A DNA stretch of 64,000 bases, taken from NCBI GenBank assembly GCA_964500895.1, contig CAZCQP010000009.1:1-64000 (forward strand), given 5' to 3'. This document shows positions 32,556-40,978 of this stretch, piece after piece. Both the position numbers and the translations under genes were made by a program. The notes beneath the pieces were generated by a model. The model did not search any database. It worked only from the letters and a program-made list of their open reading frames with translations, and was not told the DNA's origin. Within the stretch, counting starts at the first letter, position 1. The number at the start of each line of letters is the position of its first letter. Source of the DNA: CAZCQP01 sp964500895. Its GTDB lineage: Bacteria; Bacillota; Clostridia; Lachnospirales; JAISER01.

Positions 32556-34691
32556 TTACAGAATTGAAAAGCTTACAATGAGCCCACAGAACACGATGGA
32601 AACCATGGAGAGCAACTTGATGAGGATGTTAATGGATGGCCCGGATGTGTCTTTAAACGGGTCACCCACCGTATCGCCCACCACAGCCGCTTTGTGGCAT
32701 TCAGAACCTTTGCCGCCGTAGTTGCCGCCTTCAATATACTTCTTGGCGTTGTCCCATGCCCCGCCAGAGTTGGCCATGAAAATAGCCAACACAAACCCGG
32801 TAACAGTGGCACCGCTTAACAAGCCTACAACCCCGTTTACCCCCAGCACCAATCCGGTAGCAATGGGTGCCAGCACAGCCAGCAATGTGGGGTTAATCAT
32901 TTCCTTCTGTGCGTTCTTGGTACAAATATCCACGCAAGCAGCATAGTCTGGGGTGCCTTTGCCATCCATCAGCCCAGGAATTTCCTTAAACTGACGGCGT
33001 ACTTCCACCACAATGGATTGTGCGGCACGGCCCACAGCAGCCATGGTCATGGAGGAGAACAGGAAGGGCAGCATGGCCCCAAGGAAGAGCCCCACCAACA
33101 CAGGGGGGTTGGTGATGGATAAGTTCAACAACGCTTCTTGCCCTAAAATTTTCACTTCATCGGTGTATGCTGCAATGAGTGCCAAAGCGGTTAACCCGGC
33201 AGAACCAATGGCAAAGCCTTTGCCTGTGGCAGCAGTGGTGTTGCCCAAAGAGTCCAAAGCGTCGGTCCGTTTGCGCACTTGGGCTTCCATGTGGGACATT
33301 TCAGCAATGCCGCCGGCGTTGTCCGCCACCGGGCCGTAAGCGTCTGTGGCCAGGGTAATGCCCAAAGTGGCCAGCATACCAACCGCAGAAATACCCACCC
33401 CAAAGAGCCCACGTTCAAAGCTTAAGTACCCGCCGGAAGCATAGTAGCTGATGAGTACGGAAGCACAAACGATGATAACCGGCAGCGCGGTGGACGCAAA
33501 ACCCAGGCCGATACCGCCAATGATGATGGTGGCAGAGCCGGTTTCGGAAGCGCCAGCCAGTTCTTGGGTGGGTTTGTAAGTGTCGGAGGTGTAATATTCA
33601 GTGAAATAGCCAATGAGCACACCGGCCAGAAGCCCGGAAAGCACAGCCGCATAAACCCCTAGCCGTTCCGGGTTGTTGACGCAGTCCATCACGTAATAAA
33701 TGATGGGAAATGCGATGATCGCAGTGATGATGGAAGAAACGTAAGTGCCTTTTCTTAAAGCGCTTAACAGCACTTTTTGGTTGGTTTCTTCCCCAGATTT
33801 TACAAAGAAGGTGCCCACCAGAGAGGACACAATGCCAGTGGCAGCCATAATCAAGGGCACAGAAGCCCCTGCGTAGCCATAACCTGCCGCCACAGCCAGC
33901 GCCATGCTGGCTACAATGGAACCTACATAAGATTCGTAAAGGTCAGCGCCCATACCGGCCACGTCGCCTACGTTATCCCCCACGTTATCTGCAATAACTG
34001 CCGGGTTTCTGGGGTCGTCTTCAGGAATACCCACTTCCACTTTGCCCACCAAGTCCGCCCCAACGTCGGCAGCCTTGGTGAAGATGCCGCCGCCCACACG
34101 GGCAAACAGCGCCATAGATGAAGCGCCCATACCAAAGGTAAGCATGGCAGAGGTGATGTTTTGAATCTGCATGTCATCGGAGAGTTGGGCTGCCCCTTCC
34201 ATGACACACATGCCGCCGTAAAACACATAGCGCAGCAAGCCGTACCAGACAGACAAGTCTAAAAGCCCAAGGCCAACCACTGTAAAGCCCATAACAGCCC
34301 CAGAGGAGAAGGCCACGTTCAGCCCGTTGTTTAAGCTTTTACTGGAAGCGTAAGCGGTGCGGGCATTGGCGTAAGTAGCAATTTTCATGCCAATGAAGCC
34401 AGAGAGGCCAGAGAAGAAGCCGCCGGAGATAAAGGCAAATGGCACAAATGGGGTTAACAGCTTCAAAAACGACATGATGCACAACACAAGAAACATGACA
34501 ATGAAAAACTTGGCAACCCCGGAGTATTGACGCCGCAAATAGGCGTTGGCCCCGGAACGGATAGCGGCGGCAATATTTTTCATGGTATCGGTGCCTTCCG
34601 ACTGCGCCATAACCTTTTTAGCCAGGAAATAGGCATACAACAAAGCCGCCACGGCGCCCACTGGCGCCAAGAGAACTAAACTGCTTGTCAT
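32556..34691 (-). CDS. hppA: Membrane-bound ion-pumping pyrophosphatase
   Basis: About 711-aa integral membrane enzyme with some 16 helices that couples pyrophosphate hydrolysis to Na+ or H+ export. The active-site blocks are present: GGGIFTKAADVGADLVGK, then VGIPEDDPRNPAVIADNVGD and VGDVAGMGADL. The GNTTAATGKGFAIGS segment has Ala and Gly where K+-independent pumps carry Lys and Thr, so this should be a K+-dependent pump (known residue rule). Na+ versus H+ is not settled. The ATG at 34691 is taken; a TTG nine bases earlier is nearer the AAAGGA site. Confidence 0.95.
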   Translation of the reverse strand: MTSSLVLLAPVGAVAALLYAYFLAKKVMAQSEGTDTMKNIAAAIRSGANAYLRRQYSGVAKFFIVMFLVLCIMSFLKLLTPFVPFAFISGGFFSGLSGFIGMKIATYANARTAYASSKSLNNGLNVAFSSGAVMGFTVVGLGLLDLSVWYGLLRYVFYGGMCVMEGAAQLSDDMQIQNITSAMLTFGMGASSMALFARVGGGIFTKAADVGADLVGKVEVGIPEDDPRNPAVIADNVGDNVGDVAGMGADLYESYVGSIVASMALAVAAGYGYAGASVPLIMAATGIVSSLVGTFFVKSGEETNQKVLLSALRKGTYVSSIITAIIAFPIIYYVMDCVNNPERLGVYAAVLSGLLAGVLIGYFTEYYTSDTYKPTQELAGASETGSATIIIGGIGLGFASTALPVIIVCASVLISYYASGGYLSFERGLFGVGISAVGMLATLGITLATDAYGPVADNAGGIAEMSHMEAQVRKRTDALDSLGNTTAATGKGFAIGSAGLTALALIAAYTDEVKILGQEALLNLSITNPPVLVGLFLGAMLPFLFSSMTMAAVGRAAQSIVVEVRRQFKEIPGLMDGKGTPDYAACVDICTKNAQKEMINPTLLAVLAPIATGLVLGVNGVVGLLSGATVTGFVLAIFMANSGGAWDNAKKYIEGGNYGGKGSECHKAAVVGDTVGDPFKDTSGPSINILIKLLSMVSIVFCGLIVSFSIL

Positions 34692-34817
34692 CTCAAACAA
34701 TCATCCTTTCACTGCCTTATTTGTGTGGCACGTAGCCAGCAAAGCCCCTTTGCCCAAACGACACCTCAACAATCTGACCAAAAGCTTTTTCCACCGGCAA
34801 TGTCCACGTATATGTTC

Positions 34818-34846
34818 ATTATAAAAAAAATAGAAACTTTTGGCAA
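34818..34846 (-). promoter_or_regulatory. hppA promoter
   Basis: TTGCCA, 17 bp, TATAAT on the minus strand, about 125 bp before the gene. The rest of the 335-bp gap is AT-rich and shows nothing but the terminator at 34993. Confidence 0.75.
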
Positions 34847-34992
34847 TGGCTATAAAACAATATTTTGTGTATTTTTTTGTGATTTTTAACAATCTATTGC
34901 ACTTTAATGGGAAAATATTTTAATATATGCAATTACTTCAGCCTCATAATCTTATTCAGGTAGGTGTTAAAGGCATACCCACACTTTTTACA

Positions 34993-35021
34993 ATAAAAAA
35001 ACCGCCGGTTTTTGGCGGCCA
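34993..35021 (-). terminator. Terminator of the zeta-like toxin gene
   Basis: CCGCC-N7-GGCGG hairpin followed by TTTTTTT on the minus strand, just after the toxin frame. Confidence 0.65.
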
Positions 35022-35026
35022 TGTTG

Positions 35027-35628
35027 TTATGGAGATATGTAAGGCAAGATGTACTGCATCACCCACGGTTTATTTTCTAACTCTGGGCTAAGGTAATAGC
35101 TACTGGCCTTCTGCTGATAAACCAACCGGTATCTATCTGTGGAATTGTCATAGACGCTTAGTTCATCAGACACAGCCATTAAATCTCGAATCAAGGCCAT
35201 AGAGCGGTAGTAGCGTGCCACAATCTTATCTGTGGGCACATCATGCCCGCCATTTTTAACCCGCTTGACCACACGCTGAAGTTAATGTTTGGGTTTTCTG
35301 TAGTCATGTAGAAGGTATTAATACGATAGCCGCAGGATTTCGCACGCTTAATAAAAAGAATTTCATCTCTTTGGGATAATACGGTTTCAAATGAGAACGA
35401 CTTTTTTTCTGTTATAAAGTCGGCCCTTAATTTTGCAGCCTGCTGCATAGCATCAATATACTTCTCCTCATATTGCTCTGAGGCTGGGGTCAGATCGGGG
35501 TATAAATATGAAAAATAACTATCCGGGCAAATGTAGGGCAGCCCTTCATGCCTTTTCAGAAAGCCATTGATAAACGTGGACTTGCCGGAACCATTGGGGC
35601 CGGCAAACACAAAGAGCTCCATCATCAC
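35027..35628 (-). pseudogene. Zeta-toxin-like P-loop kinase, frameshifted
   Basis: The first frame (35628 to 35191) begins FVFAGPNGSGKSTFI, a zeta-type P-loop, and continues through PDSYFSYLYPD and FSFETVLSQ to TENPNIN. The expected next block (NxxRVxxRVxxGGHxVP) is found in another frame as QRVVKRVKNGGHDVPTDKIV, ending at 35027. One missing base near 35280 explains the break. Zeta toxins phosphorylate UDP-N-acetylglucosamine or related sugars. The intact gene would have had about 200 codons; the present one likely gives no active toxin, unless the shift is an assembly error or is recoded. Confidence 0.8.
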
Positions 35629-35924
35629 CCATGCCTATCGGCTAATGTTTGCTGTGTTGCGTTATCCAGGCACGCTTTAACGGTTGCATAGTCTGCGGGA
35701 ATCAAGCCGTCATAATCTTCGATGATGGACGCATAACTGCGCACTCGAGCTGTTGGCTGCATCAAGAAATTCCCCTGTGGCTTGCGGCAACCCTTAGCAT
35801 GGGTTTTCTTTTGCCCCATTAATTGCACATGAACCTTAGCCAACATCCTCATCATCTTCTTTCTCAAAATTATTACATGTACTGCAACAATTCCTACCAA
35901 AAGTGCTTTAAAGGCACGTAACAT
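35625..35924 (-). CDS. Small protein upstream of the zeta-like gene, possible antitoxin
   Basis: Up to 99 aa; the start is uncertain (35924, or an ATG near 35855 giving about 76 aa). The stop overlaps the toxin start by 4 bp (ATGA), so the two are coupled. The long form has a hydrophobic N-terminus; the middle is basic (QKKTHAKGCRKPQG) and the C-terminus acidic/helical (SYASIIEDYDGLIPADY). I recognise no known antitoxin family. The role is suggested only by its place directly before a zeta-like kinase. Confidence 0.45.
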   Translation of the reverse strand: MLRAFKALLVGIVAVHVIILRKKMMRMLAKVHVQLMGQKKTHAKGCRKPQGNFLMQPTARVRSYASIIEDYDGLIPADYATVKACLDNATQQTLADRHG

Positions 35925-36125
35925 AACTATATACCTTCACCATGCAGAATGCAAGATATTTTATCTATATTATTCTTGGCTATAATAAATGTTCTTAATC
36001 TAAGGGTACCCAAACCCCGTAACTTTTTTAATTACAAATTATGTATAATTTTTAAAGTTTTAGTAATACTACTTAGCGTAGACATTGCTCTATAATTTCT
36101 ACACCCGAAAGGAGGTTTGTACGCT

Positions 36126-36212
36126 ATGGACAAAAAAACTAACGAAACCAAAAGAGAACGCACCGAATTCGGCGAAGAAATGGGCTCTGAAAAAAGCAAA
36201 AAGCAACAATAA
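36126..36212 (+). CDS. 28-codon charged peptide gene with its own signals
   Basis: ATG after AAAGGAGG (10 nt). The product is very hydrophilic (begins MDKKTNETKRERTEFGE, ends SKKQQ), with no hydrophobic stretch. TATAAT lies at 36091 and a strong terminator follows at 36236. The leader CCGAAAGGAGGT resembles that of small-peptide locus C. I know no matching family; the full set of expression signals makes it a believable gene. Confidence 0.6.
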   Translation: MDKKTNETKRERTEFGEEMGSEKSKKQQ

Positions 36213-36235
36213 GCTTGCTCCAAATTTACATGCAA

Positions 36236-36276
36236 AAAGAACAGATCGGCTATTAGCCGGTCTGTTCTTTTGTTTA
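36236..36276 (+). terminator. Terminator of the 28-codon gene
   Basis: AAAGAACAGATCGGCT pairs with AGCCGGTCTGTTCTTT around ATT, followed by TTTTGTTT. Confidence 0.85.
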
Positions 36277-36300
36277 TGTACAGGCAGCTAAGCTGTACTT

Positions 36301-36770
36301 ATAAGGCGCATTGGGCTTCGCCCATGGGTTTTATTGTCCATGCTTTCAAGTGCTATGCGCACAACTTTGTGCCCCACAGCGCAAAGTTGTACTTATAAGG
36401 CGCATTGGGCTTCGCCCAATGGGTTTTATTGTCCATGCTTTCAAGTGCTATGCGCACAACTTTGCGCCCCACAGCGCAAAGTTGTACTTATAAGGCGCAT
36501 TGGGCTTCGCCCAATGGGTTTTATTGTCCATGCTTTCAAGTGCTATGCGCACAACTTTGCGCCCCACAGCGCAAAGTTGTACTTATAAGGNNNNNNNNNN
36601 NNNNNNNNNNNNNNNNNNNNNNNNNNNNNNNNNNNNNNNNNNNNNNNNNNNNNNNNNNNNNNNNNNNNNNNNNNNNNNNNNNNNNNNNNNTCAAGTGCTA
36701 TGCGCACAACTTTGCGCCCCACAGCGCAAAGTTGTACTTATAAGGTGCATTGGGCTTCGCCCAATGCACC
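36301..36770. repeat. Tandem 95-bp repeat with two hairpins per unit, interrupted by an assembly gap
   Basis: Units begin at 36301, 36395, 36490 and 36585 (94, 95, 95 bp) and reappear after the gap at 36691. Each holds CATTGGGC-TTC-GCCCAATG and a 12-bp stem ACAACTTTGCGC with its complement around CCCACA. The last unit ends in a longer palindrome (AAGGTGCATTGGGC arms). The first unit has small differences. No coding sense: frames across it are repeats of the same noise. Confidence 0.9.
36591..36690. other. Assembly gap of 100 N
   Basis: Exactly 100 unknown bases inside the tandem repeat. The unit phase across the gap does not fit a whole number of 95-bp units, so the length is a placeholder and the true copy number is unknown. 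Confidence 0.95.
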
Positions 36771-36868
36771 TTATATTAAATTTCCTCAACATCTTGATAA
36801 AATTTGCAAATGTGCGGCATGTTGTGTTATAATATGAAGCAATTGGTGAAAAGAAAGGGTGTTCGCCC

Positions 36869-37327
36869 TTGATTGACAAGGATAAAATTATTCTCATGAC
36901 CAAGCTGGCCCTATATGAAAAGAAACACGGCTTGGCGGACAGCCACATCAACCACTTTTTTTTAAGCGACTACGTCTACTTAAAAAATAGCTGGACCCGG
37001 TTTTGCGTTTTTCTGGGCTGTATCATTTTGCTAGCCGTAGACTGGATGCATAAAATTCTAAACTTGCAAACCGATATATTTGGCCTAGACATTAAAGCTG
37101 AACTTATCGACAACTTAACTTTTATTGCCGTGGTTTTGGCAGCCTATACCATCATCGGCACCCAGCGGGCCATTGTGGAGTACAACGCTGCTCAACGTCG
37201 CATCTCCCAATTTTTGGACTTGCTAAGCCGTTTAAACGGCGACACCAAAGGCAACGGGCGCTTGAATAACGCCAAGGAGGCTATAGATGGCGGAGCAGAT
37301 TTTGATCATCCGCGAAACAGCGGTTAA
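36869..37327 (+). CDS. Two-helix membrane protein, unknown function
   Basis: 152 aa from a TTG with GAAAGGGTG upstream. Two membrane helices (about 45-62 and 82-100) are flanked by a charged N-terminal helix (KLALYEKKHGLADSHINHFFLS) and a C-terminal cytosolic helix (QRRISQFLDLLSRL). No family recognised. It overlaps the next gene by 41 bp, so the two are coupled and probably act together. Confidence 0.7.
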   Translation: MIDKDKIILMTKLALYEKKHGLADSHINHFFLSDYVYLKNSWTRFCVFLGCIILLAVDWMHKILNLQTDIFGLDIKAELIDNLTFIAVVLAAYTIIGTQRAIVEYNAAQRRISQFLDLLSRLNGDTKGNGRLNNAKEAIDGGADFDHPRNSG

Positions 37328-38612
37328 GCTTTTTAAGCATTATGAAACGCTGGCTTTATTTATCTTTAAGTTTTTGGTGGGCCTTTTGGCATACGGCGTC
37401 ATATTGGGCATCGGTCACCCCCTGCCCCAGGCGGCGGCTTTTTTTGCACCCCCTTTTGGCCTGCCCTTGCTTATGTTGTTAAGCATATTATTTGCCATTT
37501 GCCCCCTCACCCTGTCTTACGGCCTTATGACGCTTATCATTGGGGTACAGGTTTCCGGTATGCCAGAGGTTGGTATTTTTGTTTTCCTCTTTCTGGTGTG
37601 TGTACTTTTGTTTTACGTGCGCCTGGCCCCCCGGGAAAGCGTGCTCATTCTGGCCACTTTTTTTGGCTTTTATTTTAAAGTGCCCTATTTGGTCCCCTTG
37701 GTGGCTGGGCTTTATTTTTCGTTGACCAGTGCTATTCCCATCGCCATCGGCGTATTTATTTACTATGCCTCTCATGTGATTGGCGCTTTGTTAAGCCATG
37801 GCAGCGGCCAAGAAGTGGAACTTTTAGAGCTTCCCGGCATGTTTGCCATGAACTACGCCACCATTTTAGACGGCTTAAAAACGGTGGACAGCTGGATTTT
37901 CACTGCCTTCATCTTCGCCATGGTGGTGGTCACGGTTTACGCCATATCCCGCACCAGCCTGGACTTTTCCAAAGACTTGGCCATTGGCATTGGCGGGGTG
38001 GTATGCATTGTCAGCCATCTTGTGGCGGCCCTTGTGGCAGATGTGAACATTCCCATTCTCCCCATGTTGCTTTTAACCATTGTTTCTGCCCTGCTGGCGG
38101 AAGTGATTAAATTTTTTGACGTGGTGCTAGACTACCAGCGTGCGGAACGGGTGCAGTTTGAGGACGAAACCAACTACTATATGGTGAAAGTCATTCCTAA
38201 AGTGATGCTTTCTAAGCGCAACCGGGTGGTGCGCCGCATTGAACCGGCCCCAGCAGAAGCCATGGATTTTGACCTTGCCCCAGCGGCTTCCACACCACCC
38301 CCGCCAAGGGAAAGAAAGCCCAAAATGCCACGGTTCCAAAAAGAAGAAGCCCCTCATGCCCCTCCTGAAATGCCGGAAGTAAGCCGCTACCGGGAGGATG
38401 CACCGGTAACACCCCGTAACGTAGGCAAACCTGCCCGCCCCAACGCTTACGACGAGCCGTTGCAGCGCACCGAACGCCTTCAACGCATTGAAGCACTGGA
38501 TTTGGCCAGAAAGCTGGAGCAAAGGGAACGGGAGCGTGCCCAGAAGGAAGAGGCATACCGCACCCACTCGCGCTACGGCGAAAACTTTGAAAATTCCGAC
38601 CCGGAAGCTTAA
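37287..38612 (+). CDS. Polytopic membrane protein with Pro/charged cytosolic tail
   Basis: 441 aa. Residues 1-285 hold about eight to nine membrane helices (for example PLVAGLYFSLTSAIPIAIGV). From about 290 the chain becomes cytosolic: a YMVKVIPKVM strand, then a Pro-rich, Arg/Glu-rich tail ending with a heptad-like RTERLQRIEALDLARKLEQR. AAGGAGG precedes the ATG. It is the downstream partner of the two-helix protein and ends at a terminator 100 bp before cdaA. I recognise no transporter signature; it could be a cell-division or envelope scaffold. Confidence 0.7.
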   Translation: MAEQILIIRETAVKLFKHYETLALFIFKFLVGLLAYGVILGIGHPLPQAAAFFAPPFGLPLLMLLSILFAICPLTLSYGLMTLIIGVQVSGMPEVGIFVFLFLVCVLLFYVRLAPRESVLILATFFGFYFKVPYLVPLVAGLYFSLTSAIPIAIGVFIYYASHVIGALLSHGSGQEVELLELPGMFAMNYATILDGLKTVDSWIFTAFIFAMVVVTVYAISRTSLDFSKDLAIGIGGVVCIVSHLVAALVADVNIPILPMLLLTIVSALLAEVIKFFDVVLDYQRAERVQFEDETNYYMVKVIPKVMLSKRNRVVRRIEPAPAEAMDFDLAPAASTPPPPRERKPKMPRFQKEEAPHAPPEMPEVSRYREDAPVTPRNVGKPARPNAYDEPLQRTERLQRIEALDLARKLEQRERERAQKEEAYRTHSRYGENFENSDPEA

Positions 38613-38619
38613 ATCAAAA

Positions 38620-38668
38620 GCTTTTTGAAGGGTGTGGGAAACTTTTTCCCGAAAAAGTTTCCCACAGT
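38620..38668 (+). terminator. Terminator, part of the dispersed element family (copy 2)
   Basis: AAAAGCTTTTTGAAGGGTGT then GGGAAACTTTTT with its complement around CCCG, followed by AGTCTTTTTAA. The first part of the element seen at 20474 and 48063 is missing here. Confidence 0.85.
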
Positions 38669-38709
38669 CTTTTTAATAGATTCCCTAGAAAGAAACCAGG
38701 TGATGTGCT

Positions 38710-39564
38710 TTGTTGGAAAGTATTTTAGGCGCATTTTCAGATGCGGACATTTCACGTAAAAGCGTCACAGGCTTTGCGCTGAACGACATTATAGACATCT
38801 TAATCATCACCTTTATCATGTACACCCTCATCATCTGGATAAAGGAGAGCCGGGCATGGTCTTTGCTGAAAGGCTTTCTGGTCATCCTGGCCCTAAACGT
38901 GGGGGCGTATGTGTTTAACCTGTACACCGTGCGCTGGGTGATTGAAAACACCTTCAACGTGGGCCTTATTGCCGTTATTGTGCTCTTTCAGCCCGAACTG
39001 CGCAAGGCATTGGAGCAGCTGGGCAAAGGGCGGTTTATCAGCAGTTTTACCGGCACCGCCCAGTTTAAGGTGAAAATTTCACCAGAAGCCAAAGAAGAAA
39101 TCATCCGTGCCGTTACGGCCATGAGCGAAGTGCAAACCGGCGCATTAATCGTTTTGGAACAAGAGATTTCCACCGATGAATATTTGCAAACGGGCATCCC
39201 CATTGACGGGGCCATCTCCCGGCAGCTGCTTATAAACATTTTCGAGGACAAAACCCCCCTGCACGACGGCGCCGTCATCATCCGCAACAACCGCATTGCC
39301 GCCGCCTGTTGCATTTTGCCCCTCACCCAGGACGACATCGACAAAAAGCTAGGCACCCGTCATCGGGCCGCCGTGGGCACCAGCCAGCTTACAGATGCTT
39401 TTGTCATTGTGGTGTCTGAAGAAACCGGGGACATTTCCGTGGCCCAAGGTGGCGTGTTGCGGCGCAGCCTTTCGGAAGAACGGCTAAGAAGCGTTTTAAG
39501 TGTGGAGCAACAAGAGGAAAAGCGGAAGCTTACCTTATGGAAAGGGCGTAAAAGTGTTGATTAA
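38710..39564 (+). CDS. cdaA: Diadenylate cyclase CdaA
   Basis: 284-aa membrane enzyme making c-di-AMP from two ATP. Three N-terminal helices (about 20-80) are followed by the DAC domain with LHDGAVIIRNNRI (DGA motif) and GTRHRAAVGTSQLTDA (RHR motif), both intact. It starts at TTG with AGGTGA upstream. The next gene, ybbR, overlaps by 11 bp, the usual cdaA-cdaR arrangement; glmM, often third, is absent. Confidence 0.95.
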   Translation: MLESILGAFSDADISRKSVTGFALNDIIDILIITFIMYTLIIWIKESRAWSLLKGFLVILALNVGAYVFNLYTVRWVIENTFNVGLIAVIVLFQPELRKALEQLGKGRFISSFTGTAQFKVKISPEAKEEIIRAVTAMSEVQTGALIVLEQEISTDEYLQTGIPIDGAISRQLLINIFEDKTPLHDGAVIIRNNRIAAACCILPLTQDDIDKKLGTRHRAAVGTSQLTDAFVIVVSEETGDISVAQGGVLRRSLSEERLRSVLSVEQQEEKRKLTLWKGRKSVD

Positions 39565-40834
39565 AAAAGCTTTTTATTTAATCACCCATAATTTCGGATG
39601 GAAATGCCTGGCGCTTTTTTTGTCGTTCATTTTATGGTTTTTGGTGATGAACGTGAAAAACCCGGTATACACCAAAACTTTTAACCTGCCCTTGCAAGTG
39701 GACAACCAGGATGTCCTTGAAAACAACCAGTACATTTTGCAAAATGCCGACGAACTGAAATCCAAGATCATTAGCGTAAAAGTGAAAGCCAGCACCCAAA
39801 CACTGGCAAGCTTAAACACCACCGATAAAAATTTCAAAGCATACATTGACCTTAAACCCATTGACATTTCCCGCACAGAGGAACTGGGCAAGCCCATGGA
39901 TGTGAACGTAAAGGTAGAGCTGCCCCCGGACGTGAATGCGGCTTCCTACGAAATTTCTGGCTACTCCCCCTCTACAGTGAGCATTGTGCTGGATAAGATT
40001 GTGGAAGAAAACTTCCCCATCACCGTGGTGAAAAACGGGGACGGCAAGACCGGATATGTGGCACTGCAAAGTACCGCCACCCCCAATACCGTCACCATCC
40101 GAGGGGCCAAATCTGTGCTGAACAACATCGACACGGTGCAAGCCGTGGTGGATTTAAGCAACGCCACCAAAGACATTACCACTTCTGTGTCGCCGGTGGT
40201 GGTGGACGGCCAAGGCAACGACATGACCGGCCAGCTTGCATTAAGCGTAGACCAGGTGGACATCCATGTGGTGGTGAACAAGTTTGAAAAAATATCGGTG
40301 GCCACTCCCACCTTATCTGGCAACCCCGCCGAAGGTTACTACTTCGACTCTGCCAACTGGGAGCCGCAAACCATCGAGGTGGTGGGCAGTGAAAGTGAAG
40401 TTCGTGCCACCCCACCCATTGTATTACCAACCATCAACATGGAGAACGCCAGCGAAACCTTTGTGCAGCGCTTTGATGTGCGGCAATACTTTACAAACTC
40501 TAGCCTTACGGTGAAAAACGGCACCCCTCACGAGGTGGTGGTGACGGTGGTCATTGGCAAAGAGGGCACCACAGAACTTGAAATCCCCATGGACGCCATC
40601 ACCATAGACGCCATGGATGCGCCCTTTGTACTGCCGGAAGGCAACTTACTGCTGCGGCTAAAAGGCCCCCAAGACGTGGTTGATGCCCTCACCCCTCAAG
40701 ATATTGGCGCTTCCATTAACCTCTCCGGCCTGGAAGCCGGCACCCATACCGTGCCCGTTAGCCTGGCCCTGCCCGCCGATGTGGTGGTGCTGGGGCATTC
40801 CCCCACCATCACGGTGGAGATTGAGGAAGATTAA
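39554..40834 (+). CDS. ybbR: YbbR-domain protein (CdaR), regulator of CdaA
   Basis: 426 aa from the GTG at 39554, overlapping cdaA. One N-terminal membrane helix (about 15-35, LALFLSFILWFLVM) is followed by several YbbR-type repeats on the outer side, each with the pattern of a basic strand, NVKVELP or TVTVEL-like edges, and VxxSxVxIxGxxxxL features (TVTIRGAKSVLNNIDTVQA). In Bacillus and related species CdaR tunes diadenylate cyclase through the membrane. Confidence 0.9.
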   Translation: MLIKKAFYLITHNFGWKCLALFLSFILWFLVMNVKNPVYTKTFNLPLQVDNQDVLENNQYILQNADELKSKIISVKVKASTQTLASLNTTDKNFKAYIDLKPIDISRTEELGKPMDVNVKVELPPDVNAASYEISGYSPSTVSIVLDKIVEENFPITVVKNGDGKTGYVALQSTATPNTVTIRGAKSVLNNIDTVQAVVDLSNATKDITTSVSPVVVDGQGNDMTGQLALSVDQVDIHVVVNKFEKISVATPTLSGNPAEGYYFDSANWEPQTIEVVGSESEVRATPPIVLPTINMENASETFVQRFDVRQYFTNSSLTVKNGTPHEVVVTVVIGKEGTTELEIPMDAITIDAMDAPFVLPEGNLLLRLKGPQDVVDALTPQDIGASINLSGLEAGTHTVPVSLALPADVVVLGHSPTITVEIEED

Positions 40835-40849
40835 AAGTAAGAAACCCCA

Positions 40850-40910
40850 CGGACGACCAATGGCCGCCCCTACGCAAAATGCAGTGGTAGGGGCGGCCAT
40901 TGGCCGTCCG
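40850..40910. repeat. Long GC-rich hairpin element
   Basis: CGGACG then CCAATGGCCGCCCCTAC pair with their complements around a 13-base loop; the stem is over 20 bp with one mismatch. It shares TAGGGGCG with the hairpin at 3881. No T-run directly follows, and a true terminator comes next. Confidence 0.65.
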
Positions 40911-40933
40911 AAATCTTTTAAATGGTCAAAAAA

Positions 40934-40977
40934 AGCCACAGAACAAGCTTCTCCGCCTTGTTCCGTGGCTCTTTTTT
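40934..40977. terminator. Bidirectional terminator between ybbR and the envelope operon
   Basis: AGCCACAGAACAAG and CTTGTTCCGTGGCT form a 14-bp stem (one mismatch), with CTTTTTT on plus and TTTTTTT on minus. Confidence 0.9.
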
Positions 40978-40978
40978 G

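Noticed and set aside
36301..36770. Possible CRISPR array
   Set aside because: Units are contiguous 95-bp repeats with no unique spacers, and no cas genes are nearby.
36301..36832. Several plus-strand frames of 60-112 codons over the repeat and the N gap
   Set aside because: They are readings of the 95-bp unit and of unknown bases; no start signals, and the same peptide appears in shifted frames.
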